Positions 17,371 through 24,793 of a DNA stretch of 64,000 bases are shown here, one piece after another. The notes under the pieces were generated by a model, which saw only the letters and a list, made by a program, of their open reading frames with translations, ran no database searches and had not been told where the DNA came from. The DNA is taken from the NCBI RefSeq assembly GCF_016406125.1, contig NZ_CP066339.1, forward strand, positions 558,001-622,000. The letters are read 5' to 3'. This DNA is from Alicyclobacillus sp. SO9. GTDB taxonomy: Bacteria > Bacillota > Bacilli > Alicyclobacillales > Alicyclobacillaceae. Numbering within the stretch: position 1 is the first letter of the stretch; the number at the start of each line of letters is the position of its first letter. A program made the position numbers and the translations under genes.

Positions 17371-17991
17371 ATGACACAGTCGAAGCCCGTGAAGATGCAG
17401 GAAGTGGTTGTAGTGGAAGGGATTCACGACGCGCAGGCCGTGCGGCGTGCGGTAGAGGCAGATGTTTGGGTTATTGGCGGCGATCGCGTTGCCAATCGCT
17501 TCCTCAACGAACTGAAGCGAGCTGCCGCCGTGCGAGGTGTGATTGTTCTCACCGATCCCGACGGGCCAGGCGAACGCATTAGAGAACGCATTCGCCGCGC
17601 GGTCCCCACTGCGAGACATGCGTTTATCCCCAAGCACCAAGCTTCGGGACGTCGTGAGGGGAAAAATAAAATTGGCGTGGAGCACGCTCGTCTCGATGTT
17701 ATTCGGGAGGTCCTTGAAAACGCACGAGGTGCTGAGGAATCGGTTTCTGAAAAATTGATTTCTGAGGCATCGGTTTCTGTACGCCCCCTTTTTACGGTAC
17801 AAGACTTAACGGAGGCTGGATTGATTGGGGGAAGTTCTGCCGCCTCAAGGCGTGAACATGTCGGTGATATCCTCGGGATTGGCAGTGGAAACGGGAAAAG
17901 TTTTCTGAGGAAGCTAAATGCGCTTCGGGTCACCCGTGAGGAATGGGATCGGGCTTTGAATCATCTGAAACAGACGGAGGAGTCTTCTTAA
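17371..17991 (+). CDS. rnmV: ribonuclease M5
   Basis: Toprim-domain RNase that matures 5S rRNA. VVVEGIHDAQAVRRAV, VIVLTDPDGPGERIR and the PKHQA...KNKIGVEHA region match RnmV. It follows tatD with no gap. Length 206 is about 20 above the family because of a Glu/Ser/Val-rich stretch (EESVSEKLISEASVSV) between the Toprim part and the C-terminal helices; the stretch shows repeated TCGGTTTCTG-like DNA. Confidence 0.94.
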   Translation: MTQSKPVKMQEVVVVEGIHDAQAVRRAVEADVWVIGGDRVANRFLNELKRAAAVRGVIVLTDPDGPGERIRERIRRAVPTARHAFIPKHQASGRREGKNKIGVEHARLDVIREVLENARGAEESVSEKLISEASVSVRPLFTVQDLTEAGLIGGSSAASRREHVGDILGIGSGNGKSFLRKLNALRVTREEWDRALNHLKQTEESS

Positions 17992-17993
17992 TC

Positions 17994-18863
17994 GTGACAC
18001 AACGCAAGGATAAGTCTCCAACCAAGTCTCTGAAGGAACTTCTGACAACTCACGGATTTCAGTTAAAGAAATCACTGGGGCAAAACTTTCTTATCGATAC
18101 AAACGTGTTGAACCGTATTCTCGATGCTGCGGAAATCACTCAAAACGATGGAGTTCTGGAGGTTGGACCCGGTGCAGGTGTTGTCACCCGGGAATTGGCA
18201 GAAACAGCTAAACAGGTCGTCGCTGTGGAAAAAGACACAGCGCTCGAGCCTGTACTGAAGGATTCCCTGTCGCAGTTTGACAATGTGCAAGTGATTTTTT
18301 CCGACATACTCGATGTAGACATGAATGAGTTGTGGAAACACTTCCAGACTTGCCAACGGGTTGTCGTTGTCGCCAATCTCCCCTACTATGTCACGACTCC
18401 AATCCTGTTTCAAATCTTGGAATCTGAGGTACCCGTGGACACCATTGTGGTTATGGTTCAAAAGGAGGTCGCGAATCGGCTCACTGCGTCTCCAGGCACG
18501 AAAGACTATGGGGCACTGACTGTCGCTGTCCAGTTGCGAGCGAAAGTCGACACAGTCATGCAGGTCCACCCCGGTTCATTTCTCCCGCCTCCCGGAGTAG
18601 ACTCCACGGTTGTGCGACTACGGTGCTATCCGTCACTGCCTGTACGATTGCAAAGTGTAAAAACGTTTCGCAAAGTCGTACGAGCAGCTTTTGCGACTAG
18701 GAGAAAGACACTGTACAACGCATTAAGCAACGGACTTGTTTTGCCAAAGGCACAGGTTGCTTTGGCGCTCGATGAAGCCAACATTGACAAGAGCCGCAGA
18801 GGGGAGACGCTTACCTTGGACGAGTTTGTACACTTGTCTAATTTCTTCCACGAAATGCTGTGA
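17994..18863 (+). CDS. rsmA: 16S rRNA dimethyladenosine transferase RsmA (KsgA)
   Basis: Dimethylates A1518 and A1519 of 16S rRNA. Motifs KKSLGQNFLID, VLEVGPGAGVVTREL, the catalytic NLPYYVTTPI and the C-terminal helical domain are present. GTG is chosen because GGAGGA lies 12 bases upstream and it gives 289 residues, the family size; the open frame continues back 17 codons into rnmV. It is the last gene before the large repeat array. Confidence 0.95.
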   Translation: MTQRKDKSPTKSLKELLTTHGFQLKKSLGQNFLIDTNVLNRILDAAEITQNDGVLEVGPGAGVVTRELAETAKQVVAVEKDTALEPVLKDSLSQFDNVQVIFSDILDVDMNELWKHFQTCQRVVVVANLPYYVTTPILFQILESEVPVDTIVVMVQKEVANRLTASPGTKDYGALTVAVQLRAKVDTVMQVHPGSFLPPPGVDSTVVRLRCYPSLPVRLQSVKTFRKVVRAAFATRRKTLYNALSNGLVLPKAQVALALDEANIDKSRRGETLTLDEFVHLSNFFHEML

Positions 18864-18966
18864 CTCTAACCCAATTGCTGCACCCGGCTTACCTGAGATA
18901 TCCGGCTAAGTGAGCTTCCTGGGGGCTGCCGGGGGCTGTGCCGGGGCCTCGCTGCCTGAGGTGGCT

Positions 18967-19056
18967 GGTGAGGCTGGTGAGGCTGGTGAGGCTGGTGAGG
19001 CTGGTGAGGCTGGTGAGGCTGGTGAGGCTGGTGAGGCTGGTGAGGCTGGTGAGGCT
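18967..19056 (+). repeat. ten exact 9-bp tandem repeats
   Basis: GGTGAGGCT repeated ten times without a mismatch, joined directly to the first long repeat unit. The lack of divergence indicates recent expansion or active slippage. Open in all forward frames, hence misleading as coding. Confidence 0.95.
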
Positions 19057-19058
19057 GG

Positions 19059-19456
19059 TTAGTGCCTCGAAAGATCCCTATTGTCGGAGGGGCGATGCCA
19101 TTGTGATCCCAAGGATCCCTAATGCCACCTTGCCCGAAGCCTTAGTGTCATAAAAGGGCACTAATGTCGGGAGAGGCAGAGTGGAGCGCTGCTGTTAAGG
19201 AGCAAAGGGATCACTATTTCGGAGGGCCTGCTGGTGATAGTGATCGAATCGTTCACTATCATGTGGCGGATATCGAGATAAGGATCAACGGGATCACTAA
19301 GCAACGGCGCAGACACCCCCCCACCCCCGTGTCCGTCGCAGCAGCTGCCAAATTCATTCCATGATTAGGGTGCAACTTCAATTTCAGTTGATTAATGGCA
19401 GTTTACCGCTCGTTTTTTTCGTTCGAACGCATTGCCTGCGGTGCCTGGGCGGGCAA
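19059..19456 (+). repeat. long repeat unit, copy 1
   Basis: Unit of 398 bp beginning TTAGTGCC. That word pairs with GGCACTAA about 100 bp later. Further elements: the word GGGATCACTA twice and its relatives GATCCCTA twice; a hairpin with arms GATAGTGATCG and CGTTCACTATC (one mismatch) at 19236-19260; GACAC/GTGTC around a C-rich loop; and CTGCCA/TGGCAG enclosing CAACT/AGTTG. Confidence 0.9.
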
Positions 19457-19852
19457 TTAGTGCCTCGAAAGATCCCTATTGTCGGAGAGGCCATGCCATT
19501 GTGATCCCAAGGATCCTTAATGCCACCTTGCCCGAAGCCTTAGTGTCATAAAAGGGCACTAAGGTCGGGAGAGGTAGAGTGGAGCGTGGGTGTTAAGGAG
19601 CAAAGGGATCACTATTTCGGAGGGCCTGCTGGTGATAGTGATCGAATCGATCACTATCATGTGGCGGGTCTCGAGATAAGGATCAACGGGATCACTAAGC
19701 AATGGCGCACCCCCCCACACCCCCGTGTCCGTCGCAGCGGCTGCCAAATTCACTCCATCATTAGGGTGCAACTTCAATTTCAGTTGATTAATGGCAGTTT
19801 ACCGCTCGTTTCTTTCGTTCGAACGCATTGCCTGCGGTGGCTGGGCGGGCAA
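19457..19852 (+). repeat. long repeat unit, copy 2
   Basis: Unit of 396 bp, about 95 percent like copy 1 by eye. The central hairpin is perfect: GATAGTGATCG, loop AAT, CGATCACTATC, at 19634-19658. The first arm can instead pair with GATCACTAT about 30 bases upstream, giving two exclusive folds. Confidence 0.9.
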
Positions 19853-20218
19853 TTAGTGCCTCGAAAGATCCCTATTGTCGGAGGGACGATGCCATTGTGA
19901 TCCCAATGATCCTTAATGCCACCTTGCTCGTAGCATTAGTGTCATAAAAGGGCACTATTCTGGGGAGAGGTAGAGTGGAGCGCGGGTGATAAGGAGCAAA
20001 GGGATCACTATTTCGGAGGGCCTGTTGGTGATAGTGATCGAATCGATCACTATCCTGTGGCGGATATCGAGATAAGGATCAACGGGATCACTAAGCAACG
20101 GCGCAGACACCCGCATCGACTGTGTCCGTCGCAGCGGCTGCCAAATTCACTCCATCATTAGGGTGTAACTTCAATTTCAGTTGATTCATGGCAGTTTACC
20201 ACTAATTCTTTCGTTCGA
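19853..20218 (+). repeat. long repeat unit, copy 3, truncated at its end
   Basis: Similarity to copies 1 and 2 stops near TTTCGTTCGATC, about 30 bp short of a full unit. The perfect 11-bp hairpin is kept at 20030-20054. This copy differs more from the others than they do from each other. Confidence 0.88.
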
Positions 20219-20466
20219 TCCCGTTGATCGACCGGGCCTCGCTGCCACTCGAAACCCTCATCATGAGGCTGGTCCGCGGATCGCTATTTTGGTATTTGCA
20301 GCTGCCATGATGAAGGTGCCGTCCCTTTGCTCTTGAAACAGCCCCTTTCTTTCACAGAAGACGAATCTGGCATATACTGTTGTAGCAACGTAGAATATTC
20401 ACAACAGTCACAACGGCATCTGGGTCAGAGACATTCGGACATGCTTTCCTAAACGGAGGGACACCA

Positions 20467-20952
20467 ATGATGTGGTCTTTTTTGAGCCCAACCAAAGGCG
20501 CTATGAGTTTGACAGAAGTTGTCGAGGATATTCTTTTGGACATTCGCAACAAACCTAGTGACGATTTTCGCTTGATGATTGGTACTGATTCACAGCCCAA
20601 GGAAAGCGGACGCAGCGTCACCTTTGTATCGGCCATTATTTCGCATCGTGTTGGAAAGGGAGCCAGGTACTACATTCACAAGGACCGGGAGAACCATCTC
20701 TTTTCTTTGCGGCAACGGATGTTTACGGAAGCAGCTTACTCGTTGCAACTAGGCGGAATGTTGTCCGAGGAGTTTCAGGAGCGGGGTGAAACAAGACCCA
20801 TTCAAGTTCACTTGGATATTGGCGAACGCGGTGCAACAAAGCAGATGATTCGGGAAATTGTATCCTGGATAACTGCCAGCGGGTACGAGGCTATGATAAA
20901 GCCTGATTCGTTTTGCGCCTCGAAGGTGGCAGACCGTTATACCAAAAGTTAG
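20467..20952 (+). CDS. ykuK: YkuK-like RNase H-fold protein (DUF458)
   Basis: Predicted RNase H-like fold of the YkuK family. The first strand has RLMIGTDSQPK, with an acidic residue where RNase H proteins bind metal, and a second acidic strand is IQVHLDIGERG. Activity is not established. Length 161 is normal. GGAGGG lies six bases before two tandem ATGs. B. subtilis ykuK is elsewhere in its genome, so its place here between the repeat array and yabG is unusual. Confidence 0.83.
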   Translation: MMWSFLSPTKGAMSLTEVVEDILLDIRNKPSDDFRLMIGTDSQPKESGRSVTFVSAIISHRVGKGARYYIHKDRENHLFSLRQRMFTEAAYSLQLGGMLSEEFQERGETRPIQVHLDIGERGATKQMIREIVSWITASGYEAMIKPDSFCASKVADRYTKS

Positions 20953-20982
20953 CAGCTCAAGCAAGCAGCTCAAGCAAGCAGC
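20951..20982 (+). repeat. 13-bp tandem repeat at the end of ykuK
   Basis: AGCAGCTCAAGCA occurs twice in a row, followed by a partial third copy, across the ykuK stop codon and the short gap to the convergent gene. Confidence 0.85.
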
Positions 20983-20992
20983 CTATAGAGGG

Positions 20993-21844
20993 TTATAGTG
21001 GAAGCTGGAAGCTCTCCATGTACTCCCTAAGCAAGTCCACTCTGCGATCCTGATGGTAACCAATGTGTTCCTTGCCTCTCCATCGCCGCCCAGTTGGCTG
21101 CCCGGTGAGAACGGCAAGGCCTTCCACCGCATCGCCTACTAACGTATCCAGCATCTTTCTCTGATGAGAAGCGCTTTTTGTCGGGTTTCCGGAAAACTGC
21201 GGGCTCCAAGCTCTGGATACTTCCAAGCGCAGTGGTGGTTTTTGCTGTAGACACCTTGCGGCAAACAACCCTGGATGGTACAGCCAATAAGGGGCTATGA
21301 AGGTGAATACCCGTTTGTTAACGGCGACAGGTGATTCGGACACAGACATCCCCTGAAGTTCCTTTTGTTCAGAGAGAGCTTGTTCCCAAAGCCAGACGTC
21401 TTCTCGTCTGTTAAAACGCGAATGCTCGAACGTTTCTTTGCGGCCGATAAACAAGACGTCGGCCTGTTTATGTTTTGCTTCACTTAAAAACGAATCCAGA
21501 TCAGGTCCGAAACCTCCCTTCCAATCAGAATCTACATAGGTGAACCACCCGGCGGAGAATGCGGGATGCCGCAGTGCAGCGTAAGTTCCTACAGCCTTTC
21601 CAACATCAGGGCCCAATGGCTCAGAAAACGCAACCACTCTGCCGATTCCAGGGAAGCGCTTAAAAAAAGAAGACGCCAATAATGTCGTTTTGTCACGACA
21701 CCCGTTGGCAACGACAATGCAACATCCGACGTGTGACCGGACTATTTGGGACAAGACATGTAAGATGGTACCTTCAGCGTTTCTGGCTTGAATAATGACG
21801 CACGTATCGCTATGGCTCACGACATGGCTGGCGGCATGGCTCAC
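20993..21844 (-). CDS. glycosyltransferase family 2-like protein
   Basis: GT-A fold protein. N-terminal strand TCVIIQARNAEGTI, VVANGCRDKT, and the metal-binding DSD in TYVDSDWKGGFG are visible. No membrane segment. The GTG at 21844 is chosen because AAGGGAG lies seven bases upstream on this strand; the open frame reaches 21922, where no ribosome site exists. It gives 283 residues. It is divergent from yabG, with a 97-bp shared control region. A spore-coat or envelope sugar role is inferred only from the neighbour. Confidence 0.83.
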   Translation of the reverse strand: MSHAASHVVSHSDTCVIIQARNAEGTILHVLSQIVRSHVGCCIVVANGCRDKTTLLASSFFKRFPGIGRVVAFSEPLGPDVGKAVGTYAALRHPAFSAGWFTYVDSDWKGGFGPDLDSFLSEAKHKQADVLFIGRKETFEHSRFNRREDVWLWEQALSEQKELQGMSVSESPVAVNKRVFTFIAPYWLYHPGLFAARCLQQKPPLRLEVSRAWSPQFSGNPTKSASHQRKMLDTLVGDAVEGLAVLTGQPTGRRWRGKEHIGYHQDRRVDLLREYMESFQLPL

Positions 21845-21941
21845 GACAGAACTCCCTTTTTTGATTAGACGTTCGTCACACAGTTCAGCACCAATCCATA
21901 TGCTAAAAAAGGGTCTTGGCACGTGGAAGGGGGACTGCCTC

Positions 21942-22799
21942 GTGGAAATTGGAGACTTTGTTGCAAGAAAATCTTATGATAAAGATGTTTGTTTCATTAT
22001 TGTTGAGGTGGATAAGGAGTCTGAAACGGCTATTCTGAAAGGATTTGACGTTCGTCTGGTGGCAGATGCTCCCTTATCCGATTTGCATAAGTTGACCGAT
22101 GAGGAACGAAAGCAGTTTGAAGCAGCGTCTCACCGAGTTGAGGATGAGTGTTTGCGATTGATTAAATCCAGACGCGAGTTGGAGCATGAAAAGCGCTCCC
22201 TTCGCAAGGAGGCACGCTTTGAATCAAGCCCAGATTTTTTTGAGAGGCCCGGACGGGTTCTGCATCTCGACGGCGACGGAACATATCTGAACAAATGTCT
22301 GACAATGTATCGCGAACTCGGTATCCGGGCAATTGGAAAACACGTGCCGGAAGCGCAGATGCCAAAGACTGTGACCGCGCTGTTGGAAGAACACGAACCA
22401 GACATCGTGATTATCACTGGCCATGACGGTGTGATTCGGAAGGGGAAAAACTGGTCAGATATATATAATTACCGCAATTCTGGGCACTTTGTACAGACGG
22501 TCAGACAGGCCAGAAAATACGCTCGCAATTTTGACGATCTCGTTATCATAGCGGGCGCCTGCCAGTCTCATTTCGAGGCCTTGTTGGACGCCGGAGCAAA
22601 TTTCGCCAGCTCGCCGCAGCGAATCATGATTCACGCTCTCGATCCCGTCTTTATTGCCGAAAAGATTGCATACACACCAATTAATGAGACTGTCAATGTT
22701 TACGATGTGGTTCATTCAACTTACACCGGAACAGACGGGCTGGGAGGACTTGAATCTCGAGGAAAGTACAGGTTGGGATTGCCAAAGTCAATCTACTGA
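21942..22799 (+). CDS. yabG: sporulation-specific protease YabG
   Basis: Cysteine protease that processes spore coat proteins late in sporulation. It begins VEIGDFVARKSYDKDV, has RVLHLDGDGTYLNKC, and the conserved block IIAGACQSHFEALLDAGANF and the block IHALDPVFIAEKIA. The GTG is chosen because GGAAGGGGG lies about eight bases upstream and homologues begin at this IGD motif; the frame is open 49 codons further back. 285 residues, as in B. subtilis. The start region lies close to that of the reverse-strand glycosyltransferase. Confidence 0.94.
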   Translation: MEIGDFVARKSYDKDVCFIIVEVDKESETAILKGFDVRLVADAPLSDLHKLTDEERKQFEAASHRVEDECLRLIKSRRELEHEKRSLRKEARFESSPDFFERPGRVLHLDGDGTYLNKCLTMYRELGIRAIGKHVPEAQMPKTVTALLEEHEPDIVIITGHDGVIRKGKNWSDIYNYRNSGHFVQTVRQARKYARNFDDLVIIAGACQSHFEALLDAGANFASSPQRIMIHALDPVFIAEKIAYTPINETVNVYDVVHSTYTGTDGLGGLESRGKYRLGLPKSIY

Positions 22800-22892
22800 G
22801 AACCGATAAGGACGGTTGAGAGAAGCAGTCCATAGTGCAACAGGACCACATTTAACCTACTACGATTCAATTAAATATATTTATTAAAACCA

Positions 22893-22963
22893 TTGACAAA
22901 GCAAAAAGACCGTTGTTATAATGATATACCCACATTGACACATGCCCTATGCCATGGTACAAT
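22893..22963 (+). promoter_or_regulatory. tandem sigma-A promoters of veg
   Basis: Upstream promoter: TTGACA, 18 bases, TATAAT (22893-22922). Downstream promoter: TTGACA, 17 bases, TACAAT (22935-22963). An A/T-rich stretch precedes the first. B. subtilis veg is known for very strong tandem promoters, and the arrangement is kept here. Confidence 0.88.
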
Positions 22964-22988
22964 GTACTACGGAAAGAGGTGGTGTGTG

Positions 22989-23264
22989 TTGGCGAGAAAT
23001 GCGCTCCACGACATCAAGAACAGTCTGGATGAGTTGATTGGAGAACGGGTTTTGCTAAGAGCGAACGGTGGAAGGCGAAAGACCATAGAGCGCTCGGGAG
23101 TGCTTGAGGAAACCTATCCATCTGTATTTGTGGTGAAGCTAGATCCACCGGATGGCTCGTTTAAACGAGTATCCTATAGTTATGCCGATTTGTTGACGGA
23201 GACTGTTGAACTGATGGTTTATAAAGATGGTGACAACGTCCGTCTGAGCTATAGTCCGGCATAG
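22989..23264 (+). CDS. veg: Veg protein
   Basis: Small protein linked to biofilm gene expression and to spore outgrowth in B. subtilis. It has [29 protein letters not shown] and [16 protein letters not shown], nearly identical to Veg. TTG is preferred with AGAGGTGG six to seven bases upstream; a GTG one codon earlier is possible. 91 residues. Driven by two strong promoters and closed by a long hairpin. Confidence 0.95.
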   Translation: MARNALHDIKNSLDELIGERVLLRANGGRRKTIERSGVLEETYPSVFVVKLDPPDGSFKRVSYSYADLLTETVELMVYKDGDNVRLSYSPA

Positions 23265-23332
23265 TATCAACTCATTTGTTTGCCTTGTTTAGGCAGATAA
23301 ATGATGAATCTGTGCAATCGTACATTTTCTTC

Positions 23333-23367
23333 AAAACAAAAGAGACGAATTTCGTCTCTTTTGTTTT
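23333..23367. terminator. bidirectional terminator after veg
   Basis: Near-perfect 17-bp arms beginning AAAACAAAAGAGACGAA, ending in TTTTGTTTT. Confidence 0.9.
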
Positions 23368-23441
23368 ATTTGTAATGTAATGTATTGTATTGTTTGCCTT
23401 ATTTGCTTTGTGTCGCTGAATTTGTGTCCAACACTTTCCCC

Positions 23442-23470
23442 TGATAATTTGCTGTGGCTTTATCATACTA
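23442..23470 (+). promoter_or_regulatory. sigma-G-type promoter of sspF
   Basis: TGATA, 17 bases, CATACTA. The -10 element matches the sigma-F/G consensus exactly, and the -35 matches partly. The start point would lie about 25 bases before the sspF start codon. Confidence 0.7.
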
Positions 23471-23500
23471 TAAAGGCCGCCGGGAAAGGTGTTGACCGAA

Positions 23501-23686
23501 ATGGGACGACGCAGAGGTACCATGTCAGATGGACTAAAAATGGAGTTGGCAAAAGAACTCGGTTTTTATGACAAGGTTCAAACTGACGGCTGGGGTGGTA
23601 TTACCACGCGAGATGCCGGAAACATGGTAAAACGGGCAATCGAAATTGCCGAGCAATCTTTGGCAGAACAGTCCCAAAAGAAATAA
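23501..23686 (+). CDS. sspF: alpha/beta-type small acid-soluble spore protein SspF
   Basis: Forespore DNA-binding protein. The 61 residues start [20 protein letters not shown] and contain the C-terminal block [20 protein letters not shown], very close to B. subtilis SspF. The ATG follows GAAAGGTG. A sigma-G promoter precedes it and a hairpin terminator follows. It keeps its place after veg. Confidence 0.95.
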   Translation: MGRRRGTMSDGLKMELAKELGFYDKVQTDGWGGITTRDAGNMVKRAIEIAEQSLAEQSQKK

Positions 23687-23722
23687 ACGTCAGTTAGGTA
23701 CAACAAAATCCAAATGGCGGCA

Positions 23723-23772
23723 GGAGACTGTCCCGGAGTCCGATATTCATGGGCTTGGGCAGTCTCCTTTTT
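23723..23772 (+). terminator. terminator after sspF
   Basis: Arms GGAGACTGTCCC and GGGCAGTCTCC (one bulged base) followed by a T run. Confidence 0.85.
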
Positions 23773-23838
23773 GATTTCGTTTTGGACAACGAAATGGCCC
23801 TGCGTACGAAGGGTTTTTCAGTCCGTAGAAATTCGCTG

Positions 23839-23868
23839 GAATACCTGAATTTGAGTTGGGGTAGTCTA
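23839..23868 (+). promoter_or_regulatory. weak sigma-G-like promoter candidate for cphB
   Basis: GAATA, 18 bases, TAGTCTA. The -35 is good but the -10 has two mismatches to CATNMTA. No better promoter was seen between the sspF terminator and cphB. Confidence 0.3.
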
Positions 23869-23955
23869 CAGCGTGTCGATTTGTTTGAATCAAGACCTTC
23901 ACATGCAAAACTGTTTTGAAGTTGTGGGTGAAACTTGCTCGTTAGGAGGGACTTC

Positions 23956-24789
23956 ATGGGCGAGCAGCAGCCAGGACCGCTCGTTGTTATCGGCGGAGCA
24001 GAAGATAAGGAGCACGACTGTCGGATTCTCCGCCATTTTCTACAACGGGGCGGCGGAAAACGTGCACAGGTTTTGGTCATGACAGTTGCAACTCAGTTGC
24101 CCGTGGACGTCGGGATGCAATACATTGAAGTCTTTCAGAAACTTGGTGCAGCCGACGTACGCACCTTTGATGTCTCTACCAGGGAGGCCGCCAATAAAGA
24201 CAGCGCAGTTCAACATATTCGTGACGCGACCTGTATTTTCTTTACTGGCGGAGAACAACTGAGAATTACAAAGTTGCTTGGCGGAACCCGCGTTGATGCG
24301 GCGCTGCACGACGCGTTGGCGCGCGGGGTAGTGCTTGGCGGAACCAGTGCTGGGGCTTCAATGATGTCAAGTACCATGATTGTCAGCGGAGACGCTGAGA
24401 CCAGCCCAAAAATCAGCGTTGTCGACATGGCGCCCGGGATGGAATTTATGGCGGGTGTTGTCATCGATCAGCATTTCGCGCAACGCGGAAGGTTGGGACG
24501 GCTGATGTCAGCCGTTGCTCAGTACCCGCACCATCTCGGCCTTGGACTGGATGAGGACACTGCTATTGTCGTTGAGAACGGCGTTTTTCGGGTGATTGGG
24601 AAAGGGGCCGTCAGTGTGGTAGACGCCGGCGGAATGTCTTTCTCCAATTTGGATGAAGTCGGAAGTGACGAATCTTTGTCTTTGTGTGACATAAAACTAC
24701 ACATTCTGACTGAAGGCTACGGTTTCCACTTGTTAAATCGGCAGCCCATTACAGACTGGGCTGAATGGGAACGCAGCAAGGAGAGCTGA
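23956..24789 (+). CDS. cphB: cyanophycinase
   Basis: Serine exopeptidase of family S51 that cleaves cyanophycin (poly-aspartate with arginine side chains) to beta-Asp-Arg dipeptides. It opens PLVVIGGAEDKE, has the nucleophile elbow GGTSAGASMM, and the late DQHFAQRGRLGRL motif seen in cyanophycinases. ATG with AGGAGGG six bases upstream; 277 residues. Cytoplasmic, no signal peptide. It stands four bases before cphA, so breakdown and synthesis are encoded together. Confidence 0.92.
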   Translation: MGEQQPGPLVVIGGAEDKEHDCRILRHFLQRGGGKRAQVLVMTVATQLPVDVGMQYIEVFQKLGAADVRTFDVSTREAANKDSAVQHIRDATCIFFTGGEQLRITKLLGGTRVDAALHDALARGVVLGGTSAGASMMSSTMIVSGDAETSPKISVVDMAPGMEFMAGVVIDQHFAQRGRLGRLMSAVAQYPHHLGLGLDEDTAIVVENGVFRVIGKGAVSVVDAGGMSFSNLDEVGSDESLSLCDIKLHILTEGYGFHLLNRQPITDWAEWERSKES

Positions 24790-24793
24790 ATCG

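Larger units (their letters stand above)
18864..20466. other. 1.6-kb gene-free region holding a repeat array
   Basis: No convincing gene. It contains a GC-rich lead-in, ten exact 9-bp units, three copies of a roughly 397-bp unit, then a 250-bp tail with the ykuK leader. The 13-base word GGGCCTCGCTGCC occurs on both sides of the array, at 18944-18956 and 20234-20246, each followed by GAGGCTGGT at some distance. No transposase or other mobile-element gene is visible. Confidence 0.8.

Noticed and set aside
18938-19153. Open frame of 71 codons with Leu-Val-Arg repeats
   Set aside because: It is produced by the 9-bp repeat, which cannot create stops in phase; no ribosome site and no family resemblance.
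19164-20110. Similar short frames in all three long repeat units (KEQRDHYFGG...)
   Set aside because: The shared frame follows from near-identity of the DNA. The few differences between copies mostly change amino acids, and the ends differ, so protein-level selection is not supported.
18944-20246. Array as a CRISPR locus
   Set aside because: Units are about 397 bp with no spacers and no cas genes nearby.
18944-20246. Array as an insertion sequence
   Set aside because: No transposase frame and no clear terminal inverted repeats; the flanking 13-bp word alone is not enough.
24040-24309. Reverse-strand frames inside cphB and similar long antisense frames elsewhere
   Set aside because: They lie opposite well-supported genes and lack ribosome sites and family motifs.
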